Source: Bacillota bacterium (GTDB lineage Bacteria > Bacillota > Clostridia > Tissierellales > Sporanaerobacteraceae). From it: 5,425 nucleotides of DNA. A model generated the notes under the pieces. That model ran no database searches, had not been told where the DNA came from, and worked only from the letters and a program-made list of their open reading frames with translations. Below are positions 1-5,425 of this stretch, in pieces; position 1 is the stretch's first letter; each line of letters starts with the position of its first letter. The stretch lies in the NCBI GenBank assembly GCA_029779375.1, contig JAKPAR010000025.1, positions 1-5,425 on the forward strand. Direction: 5' to 3'. A program made the position numbers and the translations under genes.

Positions 1-912
1 TCACTACTTACACTAATAATCGTAATAACTTTAGTTTTTCTTCTCATGCGCCTAATGCCTGAAGAAGGATATTTTGGAGATAACTATGAAAAACTTGATG
101 AGTCACAAAGAGAAGCTATATTGACTAGCATGGGACTTAGGGATCCAATGCATGTACAGCTTAAAAACTTTTACAAATCTATAATATCTGGAGATTTAGG
201 AACTTCTATAACCTATAGACCTAAAGTGCCTGTAGCTGATATTATAAAAACTAAAATTCCTTATTCATTGTGTTTTGGATTGGTTGCTATGGCATTGTCA
301 CTGGTATTTGGAATTACATTAGGTATAGCTATGGCACGAAGTAAAAGTAAATTTTGGGATAAATTTGGAACTGCATATATTGTCATTATAAATGCTGTTC
401 CAGCAGCGGTATATTATTTATTTATTCAATTGTACTGTTCAAATGTTCTTAAACTTCCAATATTGTTTAGCCCAAGTCAACCTAGTAGTTGGATTTTGCC
501 GGCTATTTCTATGTCTCTTGGTAGTTCAGCATCTTATGCAATGTGGATGAGACGATATATGGTGGATGAGTTGAATAAAGATTATGTGAAACTTGCAAGA
601 GCTAAAGGACTTAAAGATAAAAAAACTATGAGAAAACATGTTTTGAGAAATGCTTTCGTTCCTATGTCTCAATATTTGCCAGCGTCTTTGCTGTATACTA
701 TAGCAGGTTCTATATATATAGAATCTTTATATTCAATACCAGGTATGGGAGGATTGCTTGTAGATGCTATTCAGAGACAGGACAATCCTTTGGTTCAGGC
801 ACTAGTTCTTATTTATTCATCAATTGGCATAATAGGACTTTTTTTAGGAGATATTCTTATGGCTTCACTGGATCCACGTATAAAACTAGATAGAAAGGGA
901 GGCGCTAGATAA
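1..912 (+). CDS. oppB: Oligopeptide ABC transporter permease OppB (5' end cut by window edge)
   Basis: This is one of the two membrane subunits of a peptide importer of the Opp/Dpp family; with OppC it forms the channel through the cytoplasmic membrane. The frame is open from base 1, and its first 17 or so residues (SLLTLIIVITLVFLLMRLMP) are most of TM1 and the conserved RLMP that follows it. The Met at 46 is therefore internal, and probably only 10-20 residues are missing. Counting from the window edge, further membrane segments lie near residues 86-107, 123-145, 163-180, 224-242 and 265-290, giving the six-TM OppB fold. The permease EAA loop that docks on the ATPase is at about 194-219 (DYVKLARAKGLKDKK...), with the invariant Gly at 203. 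The C-terminal SLDPRIK is typical of the family. The stop overlaps the oppC start (TAATG). Assignment to OppB rather than DppB or AppB rests on the neighbouring OppD/OppF types. Confidence 0.95.
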   Translation, partial: SLLTLIIVITLVFLLMRLMPEEGYFGDNYEKLDESQREAILTSMGLRDPMHVQLKNFYKSIISGDLGTSITYRPKVPVADIIKTKIPYSLCFGLVAMALSLVFGITLGIAMARSKSKFWDKFGTAYIVIINAVPAAVYYLFIQLYCSNVLKLPILFSPSQPSSWILPAISMSLGSSASYAMWMRRYMVDELNKDYVKLARAKGLKDKKTMRKHVLRNAFVPMSQYLPASLLYTIAGSIYIESLYSIPGMGGLLVDAIQRQDNPLVQALVLIYSSIGIIGLFLGDILMASLDPRIKLDRKGGAR

Positions 913-1880
913 TGACTAATGCAAAGATCAATAAATTAGGCGATGAAATAAATGAATCATTGTTTACTTTTGCAGAATATGATGAATCTCAAGCAGAACG
1001 TACAGGATATTCAAATTATTCATATTGGCGCTCCACATTTCAAATGTTTAGAAGAAATAAAGTTGCAATGTTTTTTCTTGTACTCATGATAGTTCTTGTT
1101 GTATTTACTGTCATTCAGCCATATTTGCCAAATCAAAAATCTCCTACTAAAATATATATTGATGAAAAGACAAATATGCAGCTTATAAATAACCCACCAG
1201 ATTCAGAGTTTTGGTTTGGAACCAATTCTATTGGTCAGGATTTATGGTCTCGTATATGGAGTGGTACACGTACTTCTCTTTTAATTGGTTTCTTAGTTGG
1301 ACTGTGTGAAGCTGTAATTGGTATCACTGTAGGGGCATTGTGGGGATATGTAAAAAAACTTGATGCAGTGATTACTGAAATATACAATGTTTTGGACAAT
1401 ATACCAACTACTATCATACAAGTTCTTTTAACTTATATCATGCGTCCTAGTATAGGTACTTTGATTTTTGCCATGTGTATAACTGGATGGTTAAGTATGG
1501 CACGTTTTGTACGTAATCAAATAGTCATTATAAGAGATAGAGAGTACAATTTGGCTTCTAGATGTCTTGGGACTCCAACTAGAAGAATTATAACCAAGAA
1601 TTTACTTCCTTATTTAGTTTCTGTCATTATGCTTAGAATGGCATTAGCTATTCCTGCGGCAATAGGCTCTGAAGTTTTTCTAACTTATATTGGTCTTGGA
1701 TTGCCTGTAAGTATCCCATCTTTGGGAAATTTAGTTAATGAAGGCAGAGTAGTCATGATGGCTCCATCATTGCGTTATCAGTTGATATTTCCAGCAATAG
1801 TTCTTTCTTTGGTCACAATATCTTTTTATGTAATAGGAAATGCTTTTGCAGATGCTGCTGATCCAAGGACTCATATTTAG
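912..1880 (+). CDS. oppC: Oligopeptide ABC transporter permease OppC
   Basis: This is the second membrane subunit of the peptide importer, partner of OppB. The 322-residue protein has a cytoplasmic N-terminal tail of about 48 residues, TM1 near 50-69, and then an extracytoplasmic loop. Next comes the OppC/DppC hallmark FGTNSIGQDLWSRIWSGTR (102-120; usual form LGTDxxGRDxxSRxxxGxR), followed by five more membrane segments near 121-143, 152-176, 180-199, 233-258 and 290-312. The EAA loop is at about 211-233 (EYNLASRCLGTPTRRIITKN), with its Gly at 220. The C-terminal ADAADPR is typical. The ATG shares its A with the oppB stop (TAATG), and AAAGGGAGG at 894-902 lies 9 bases upstream, so the start is well supported and translation is probably coupled to oppB. 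The length is normal or slightly long for the family because of the N-terminal tail. Confidence 0.96.
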   Translation: MTNAKINKLGDEINESLFTFAEYDESQAERTGYSNYSYWRSTFQMFRRNKVAMFFLVLMIVLVVFTVIQPYLPNQKSPTKIYIDEKTNMQLINNPPDSEFWFGTNSIGQDLWSRIWSGTRTSLLIGFLVGLCEAVIGITVGALWGYVKKLDAVITEIYNVLDNIPTTIIQVLLTYIMRPSIGTLIFAMCITGWLSMARFVRNQIVIIRDREYNLASRCLGTPTRRIITKNLLPYLVSVIMLRMALAIPAAIGSEVFLTYIGLGLPVSIPSLGNLVNEGRVVMMAPSLRYQLIFPAIVLSLVTISFYVIGNAFADAADPRTHI

Positions 1881-1886
1881 GGGGTG
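1879..1886 (+). promoter_or_regulatory. Ribosome binding site deciding the oppD start
   Basis: AGGGGGTG matches the consensus AGGAGGTG with one G-for-A change that can still pair as G-U. It ends 6 bases before ATG 1893. It overlaps the in-frame GTG at 1884, so that GTG cannot be the start used with this site. Confidence 0.75.
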
Positions 1887-1892
1887 GAAAGC

Positions 1893-2942
1893 ATGGCGGA
1901 TAAGAAAAAAATACTGTCAGTTAAGGATTTAGTAGTGAAATTTGAATTAAGAGGAAGAGTTTTAACTGCTATAAGGGAGGCTTCCTTGGATCTATATGAA
2001 GGGGAGAGCCTTGCAATAGTTGGAGAATCTGGTTCAGGAAAATCTGTTTTCACCAAAACCTTTATGGGGCTTCTTGATGGAAATGGATGGATTGATTCTG
2101 GAAGTATAATATATAATGGTGAAGATTTGGCCCAATATAAAACAGAAAATGATTGGATAAAAATTAGAGGCAGGGAAATTGCCATGGTTTTTCAAGAACC
2201 TATGACTTCATTGAATCCACTGATGACTATTGGAAGTCAAATTGAAGAAGCGGTAATACTCCATAGAGGACTTAAGGGAGAGGAAGCTAAAAAACTTGTA
2301 ATTGATATTTTAAATGATGTGGGGATAGCTGAACCTGAAAAGAGATATCATCAGTATCCTCATGAGTTTTCTGGAGGTATGAGACAAAGAGTTGTCATAG
2401 CTATTGCAATAGCATGTAATCCTAGAATACTTATTTGTGATGAACCAACTACGGCATTGGATGTGACTATACAGGCTCAAATTCTTCAACTTTTAAGGAG
2501 TTTAAAGGAAAAATACAATTTAACTATAATATATATCACTCATGATTTAGGAGTAGTAGCTAATGTAGCTGATAGAATAGCTGTTATGTATGCAGGTGAT
2601 ATCATTGAGATAGGAACTTGTGAAGAAATTTTTTATGATCCAAGACATCCATATACATGGGCTTTGCTTTCTTCTCTTCCACAGCTTGGAGTTAAAGGAG
2701 AAAAACTACATTCTATAAAAGGCACTCCGCCAAATTTATTCAATGAAATACGAGGCGATGCTTTTGCCCCTAGAAATCCAAGGGCACTTAAAATAGATTT
2801 TGTAGAAAGACCACCATATTTTTCTGTAAGTCCTACTCACAAGGCGAAAACTTGGTTGTTAGATCCACGTGCACCAAAGGTAGAACCACCTGAATCCATA
2901 AAAAAATTGCGTTCACAATGGAGGATGAGTGAAAATGAATGA
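1893..2942 (+). CDS. oppD: Oligopeptide ABC transporter ATP-binding protein OppD, Cys-free C-terminal type
   Basis: This cytoplasmic ATPase powers peptide import as a heterodimer with OppF. From ATG 1893 the protein has 349 residues: Walker A GESGSGKS at 44-51 (Lys50), Q-loop [10 protein letters not shown] with Gln101, ABC signature SGGMRQ at 160-165, Walker B ILICDEP with Asp183 and Glu184, and switch His217. A C-terminal oligopeptide-transporter domain follows from about residue 245 ([15 protein letters not shown], then KGTPPNLFN). In many Opp/Dpp ATPases this region carries four cysteines that bind a 4Fe-4S cluster. Here the matching positions are Asp289, Asn295, Asp302 and Thr320 ([16 protein letters not shown]...KTWLL), so the cluster is absent. 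From memory this is the form found in OppD of Bacillus and lactic acid bacteria. ATG 1893 is chosen over GTG 1884 because the ribosome binding site covers the GTG. The gene begins 12 bases after oppC and overlaps oppF. Confidence 0.95.
   Translation: MADKKKILSVKDLVVKFELRGRVLTAIREASLDLYEGESLAIVGESGSGKSVFTKTFMGLLDGNGWIDSGSIIYNGEDLAQYKTENDWIKIRGREIAMVFQEPMTSLNPLMTIGSQIEEAVILHRGLKGEEAKKLVIDILNDVGIAEPEKRYHQYPHEFSGGMRQRVVIAIAIACNPRILICDEPTTALDVTIQAQILQLLRSLKEKYNLTIIYITHDLGVVANVADRIAVMYAGDIIEIGTCEEIFYDPRHPYTWALLSSLPQLGVKGEKLHSIKGTPPNLFNEIRGDAFAPRNPRALKIDFVERPPYFSVSPTHKAKTWLLDPRAPKVEPPESIKKLRSQWRMSENE
2920..2924 (+). promoter_or_regulatory. Ribosome binding site of oppF, inside the oppD 3' end
   Basis: GGAGG lies within the last codons of oppD. 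It is 10 bases from ATG 2935 and 4 bases from the in-frame GTG 2929. The ATG is preferred for codon type and spacing, but the two starts differ by only two residues and cannot be separated with certainty. Confidence 0.65.
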
Positions 2943-3879
2943 CAAACAAAGGGAAGTTTTATTGGAGACAAAAAATCTGCGTGTGGAATTTGGAAATAGG
3001 AAAAAGAAAAAATTTGTAGCAGTGGATGATGTAAGTTTTCATATTTATAAGGGAGAAACTTTTGGACTTGTTGGCGAGTCTGGTTCAGGGAAAACTACTA
3101 TTGGTAGGGCTATCATGCGAATAAATGAAGTGGCTGGTGGAGAAATATTTTTTAAAGGGCAAAGGATAAGTGGAAAGATTAGCAAGGATTTAGATAGAGA
3201 ATTGACAAGAAAAATTCAGATGATATTTCAGGACCCTATGGCTTCTTTGAACGAAAGGGCTAAAGTTGATTATATAGTATCCGAGGGCTTATATAATATA
3301 AAGAATTATAGTAGTGAGGAAGAAAGAGAAGAAAAAGTTTGTAAAGCCCTTTTAGATGTAGGACTGCTTCCAGAATTTGCAGATCGTTTTCCTCATGAGT
3401 TTTCAGGAGGGCAAAGGCAGAGAATAGGCATTGCAAGAACTTTAGTCATGGAGCCAGAATTTATCATTGCTGATGAGCCAATATCTGCATTAGATGTATC
3501 TATTCGTGCTCAAGTTTTGAATTTATTATCTGAACTTCAAAAGAAAAAAGGATTAACTTATTTGTTTATCACTCATGATTTATCTGTTGCAAGATTTATA
3601 ACTGATAGGATAGCTGTCATTCGAAAGGGGAAAATAGTAGAACTTGCAGATACAGAAAAATTATTTGAGCATCCTTATCATCCATATACTAGAGCATTGT
3701 TGTCAGCTATCCCATTGCCTGATCCAATACGTGAAAAAAAGAAAGTATTGGAGGTATATGATCCTAGATGCCATGACTATACAAATGATCCTCCTAAATG
3801 GGTAGAAATAGAACCGGAACATTTTGTATTGGCAAATGAGAAGGAAGTGGAAGAATATAGATCTAGAAGTAGAGCATAG
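2935..3879 (+). CDS. oppF: Oligopeptide ABC transporter ATP-binding protein OppF
   Basis: This is the second cytoplasmic ATPase of the importer, pairing with OppD. The 314-residue protein has Walker A GESGSGKT at 47-54 (Lys53), Q-loop [10 protein letters not shown] with Gln99, signature SGGQRQR from 157, Walker B FIIADEP with Asp180 and Glu181, and switch His214. The [20 protein letters not shown] stretch marks the oligopeptide-transporter C-terminal domain. The tail has no cysteine cluster. It ends with [14 protein letters not shown] (274-287) followed by [19 protein letters not shown], a tail I recognise as typical of Firmicutes OppF (general form YDP..HDY....P..VEI.PGHFVLANE) rather than DppF or AppF. 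The start overlaps the end of oppD by 8 bases, which suggests translational coupling. The next gene follows 12 bases after the stop. Confidence 0.95.
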   Translation: MNDKQREVLLETKNLRVEFGNRKKKKFVAVDDVSFHIYKGETFGLVGESGSGKTTIGRAIMRINEVAGGEIFFKGQRISGKISKDLDRELTRKIQMIFQDPMASLNERAKVDYIVSEGLYNIKNYSSEEEREEKVCKALLDVGLLPEFADRFPHEFSGGQRQRIGIARTLVMEPEFIIADEPISALDVSIRAQVLNLLSELQKKKGLTYLFITHDLSVARFITDRIAVIRKGKIVELADTEKLFEHPYHPYTRALLSAIPLPDPIREKKKVLEVYDPRCHDYTNDPPKWVEIEPEHFVLANEKEVEEYRSRSRA

Positions 3880-3891
3880 GGAGGAAACGAT

Positions 3892-4704
3892 ATGGAAAAT
3901 TATGCTATTATAAAAGCGACTATAGGATATTTAAAACAAGAACCAAAGTTTACAGGGGAGGCGGCAGATGAAGCACTTTTTGGAATGATAGTTAAATTGC
4001 TCGAAAGGTCTTCTGATGAATGGTACTATATTGAAACGAACTATAATTATAGAGGATATATTCATGAAAGCCAAATTGAGATTTGTGGTGAGGATACTCT
4101 CAAATGGGATAGAGAAGCAAATCATACTATAAATTTTGGTATAGTAGATGTTTTAAAGGAACCTAAATTTCAAAGTTATCCTATATTTCAGCTTACCAGA
4201 GGAGCGGTAGTCAAATTGTCTGGAAGAGTAAGTGAAAACTGGGCTGAAATACTTTTCCCAGCTGGGAATAGCGGATGGATAAGAAAAGATTTTATAATGA
4301 ATAGGATTAGACCGGAAGATAGACTATCTGAAGAAGTTTTGAGAGAAAATGTAGTTAAAACTGCTTTGTCTTATTTGGGAACTCAATATAGATGGGGAGG
4401 AAAATCACCATTAGGCATAGATTGTTCTGGATTATGTTCAATTTCTTATTTGATGAATGGTGTCATCATATATAGAGATGCAAAACTTAAGGAAGAATTC
4501 AATATGAGAAGTATAAGTAGAGAAGAAATGAAACCTGGAGACTTAATGTATTGGCCTGGACATGTGGCTATGTATATAGGAAATGATAAATATATTCACT
4601 CTACAGGAGCATCAAGTGGAGTTGTGATAAATAGTTTGAATCCTAAGGATATAGATTATAGAGAGGATTTAGCGAATATAAGTGAAATAGGAACAGTTTT
4701 TTAG
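3892..4704 (+). CDS. ykfC: YkfC-like cytoplasmic NlpC/P60 peptidase (gamma-D-glutamyl-L-diamino acid endopeptidase)
   Basis: This is probably a cysteine peptidase that cuts the bond between gamma-D-Glu and the diamino acid in imported wall peptides such as L-Ala-gamma-D-Glu-DAP. The 270 residues show two SH3b domains (about 5-66 and 80-137) and then an NlpC/P60 domain (about 148-270). The SH3b domains share a visible repeat, LKQEPKF at 14-20 and LKEPKF at 88-93. The catalytic set is complete: Cys178 in GIDCSGL, His224 in GHVAMYIG and His236 in YIHST. Tyr166 (QYRWGG) and the Arg195-Asp196 pair also match positions that, from memory, line the substrate pocket of Bacillus YkfC, where the Asp recognises the free amine of L-Ala. 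The N-terminus has no signal peptide or lipobox, so the enzyme should be cytoplasmic, unlike secreted NlpC/P60 hydrolases. AGGGAGG at 3878-3884 lies 7 bases before the ATG. The family is certain; the exact substrate is inferred from architecture and the opp context. Confidence 0.87.
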   Translation: MENYAIIKATIGYLKQEPKFTGEAADEALFGMIVKLLERSSDEWYYIETNYNYRGYIHESQIEICGEDTLKWDREANHTINFGIVDVLKEPKFQSYPIFQLTRGAVVKLSGRVSENWAEILFPAGNSGWIRKDFIMNRIRPEDRLSEEVLRENVVKTALSYLGTQYRWGGKSPLGIDCSGLCSISYLMNGVIIYRDAKLKEEFNMRSISREEMKPGDLMYWPGHVAMYIGNDKYIHSTGASSGVVINSLNPKDIDYREDLANISEIGTVF

Positions 4705-4705
4705 A

Positions 4706-4736
4706 TTTGCCCTGGCCTTGCTAGGGTAAAATTTTT
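4706..4736 (+). terminator. Rho-independent terminator of the opp-ykfC operon
   Basis: The arm 4706-4716 (TTTGCCCTGGC) pairs with 4720-4730 (GCTAGGGTAAA) around a CTT loop. This gives 11 pairs, including two G-U pairs (4709/4727 and 4714/4722), with a GC-rich top. Five T residues follow at 4732-4736. It begins one base after the peptidase stop codon and separates the operon from the downstream hydrolase gene. Confidence 0.88.
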
Positions 4737-4741
4737 ATGTA

Positions 4742-4771
4742 TAGAAACTAAAGTATAATATAGACTATAAT
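4742..4771 (+). promoter_or_regulatory. nagZ: Possible sigma-A-type promoter for nagZ
   Basis: A perfect -10 box TATAAT lies at 4766-4771. TAGAAA at 4742-4747 is a 4-of-6 match to the -35 consensus at an 18-base spacing. The position just after a terminator and 34 bases before the GTG start fits. The region is very AT-rich, so a chance match is possible, and a second TATAAT at 4754-4759 has no good -35 partner. Confidence 0.45.
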
Positions 4772-4794
4772 GTAATGTGTAGGGAATATTAGAA

Positions 4795-4801
4795 GGGTGA
4801 T
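4795..4801 (+). promoter_or_regulatory. nagZ: Ribosome binding site of nagZ
   Basis: GGGTGAT matches the 3' half of the AGGAGGTGAT consensus, with one G-U pair allowed. It ends 4 bases before GTG 4806, or 8 bases when counted from the last G of its GGG. It supports the GTG start, which is the one that gives a complete lipoprotein signal peptide. Confidence 0.65.
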
Positions 4802-4805
4802 ATTA

Positions 4806-5425
4806 GTGAATAAAAAAATATATCTTTTTATGATAGTTATTTTTGCTTTAGTTTTAAACGGATGTGAAAAAAATGAGGACATTCCTAAAAAAGAAGATAT
4901 AGAAGATATGGAAGAAAGTGAAGAAGAGAAAATAGATCCTATAGAAGAAAGTATCGTTAATATGACTATGGAAGAAAAAATAGGTCAACTTCTAATTGTA
5001 GGTATCGAAGGGACTACCATAGAAGAAAATACGATTGAACTAATTGAAGATTATAAAGTAGGGGGTTTTATATTATTTAGTCGAAATATTAATGATGAGC
5101 ATCAGATATTGGAGTTGTTAAATAGCCTTAAAAAAGTAAATTCTAACAATGATATACCTTTATTTTTAGCTATAGATGAAGAAGGTGGGAGAGTAAGCAG
5201 ATTGCCCAAATCTTTTGAAAAATTACCTGAAGCTAAAAAAATTGGTGATGTTAATGACAAAGATTTTTCTTTTAAATATGGTAAGATATTAGGAGAAAGA
5301 GTAAAGTCTCTAGGATTTAATATGGACTTCGCACCAGTTTTGGATATCAATTCTAATCCTAAGAACCCAATAATAGGAAATAGAGCCTTTGGTTCAACTA
5401 TAGATGTAGTAGTAGACAATGGATT
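4806..5425 (+). CDS. nagZ: NagZ-type beta-N-acetylhexosaminidase lipoprotein, GH3 family (3' end cut by window edge)
   Basis: This is a glycoside hydrolase of family 3, expected to remove beta-linked GlcNAc from peptidoglycan fragments. The frame from GTG 4806 is open to the window edge (206 codons seen). Residues 1-20 form a lipoprotein signal: Lys3-Lys4, a hydrophobic core, and lipobox LNGC with Cys20, so the enzyme should be anchored outside the membrane. A strongly acidic linker (about 21-48, rich in Glu and Asp) follows. The catalytic domain starts at MTMEEKIGQLLIVG. Family marks are GGFILFSRN, AIDEEGGRVSRL (122-133), GFNMDFAPVLDI (170-181) and PIIGNRAFGS (188-197). The KH.PGHG substrate-binding and catalytic-loop region and the nucleophile Asp lie beyond the window. 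GTG 4797 is also in frame but sits inside the ribosome binding site, and ATG 4830 would lose the charged signal start. The gene follows the terminator by 69 bases and probably has its own promoter. Confidence 0.93.
   Translation, partial: MNKKIYLFMIVIFALVLNGCEKNEDIPKKEDIEDMEESEEEKIDPIEESIVNMTMEEKIGQLLIVGIEGTTIEENTIELIEDYKVGGFILFSRNINDEHQILELLNSLKKVNSNNDIPLFLAIDEEGGRVSRLPKSFEKLPEAKKIGDVNDKDFSFKYGKILGERVKSLGFNMDFAPVLDINSNPKNPIIGNRAFGSTIDVVVDNG

Noticed and set aside
46..48. ATG 46 as the start of oppB
   Set aside because: The frame is open to base 1 and encodes a hydrophobic TM1 just before this Met, so it is an internal residue of a gene cut by the window edge.
1884..1886. GTG as the oppD start
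   Set aside because: It lies inside the ribosome binding site AGGGGGTG; ATG 1893 has correct spacing from that site.
1877..2185. Minus-strand open frame opposite oppD
   Set aside because: It lies wholly opposite a conserved ATPase gene, has no ribosome binding site I can see and no family resemblance. The minus-strand frames at 1235-1417, 3931-4125 and 5102-5419 are rejected for the same reason.
1..3879. Nickel or dipeptide (Nik/Dpp) importer instead of Opp
   Set aside because: The OppD GDAFAPRN motif and the OppF YDP..HDY/HFVLANE tail fit the oligopeptide type. The true substrate remains open because the binding protein is not in the window.
4754..4759. First TATAAT in the spacer as the nagZ -10 box
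   Set aside because: The -35 position falls in the T tract of the terminator with no good match. The second TATAAT at 4766-4771 has a better partner.
4797..4799. GTG 4797 as the nagZ start
   Set aside because: It sits within the GGGTGAT ribosome binding site and would have no site of its own.
1..5425. Mobile element, CRISPR array, tRNA or riboswitch
   Set aside because: I saw no transposase, terminal repeats, direct-repeat array or structured RNA. The genes are continuous, and the only non-coding stretch over 20 bases is the 101-base spacer at 4705-4805.

Overview
The window is AT-rich DNA with tightly packed genes on the + strand, strong AGGAGG-type ribosome binding sites, and frequent AGA and ATA codons. 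This fits a low-GC Firmicute, most likely of the Clostridia or Tissierellia type. The genus cannot be named from the sequence alone.

Layout: positions 1-3879 hold four genes of an oligopeptide ABC importer in the order oppB (5' end cut by the window edge), oppC, oppD, oppF. They are coupled by overlaps or 12-base gaps. A fifth gene (3892-4704) follows 12 bases after oppF and encodes a protein with two SH3b domains and a C-terminal NlpC/P60 cysteine peptidase. It has no signal peptide, and its layout matches the cytoplasmic gamma-D-glutamyl-L-diamino acid endopeptidase YkfC. A clear Rho-independent terminator (4706-4736) closes the operon. After a short spacer with a plausible promoter, a sixth gene starts at GTG 4806 and runs off the right edge. 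It encodes a lipoprotein of glycoside hydrolase family 3, NagZ type (beta-N-acetylglucosaminidase).

Taken together the window reads as a cell-wall (muropeptide) salvage locus. The surface-anchored NagZ would trim GlcNAc from wall fragments outside the cell. The Opp-type importer would bring in the released peptides. The cytoplasmic YkfC-like enzyme would then cut the gamma-D-Glu/diamino acid bond. The enzyme families are seen in the sequence; the shared pathway is inferred from gene order and from the known B. subtilis ykf operon, in which a YkfC peptidase and an Opp-type ATPase lie together. The substrate-binding lipoprotein (OppA type) and any L-Ala-D/L-Glu epimerase are not in the window and may lie outside it. 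No mobile elements, RNA genes, CRISPR arrays or wholly novel system were seen.
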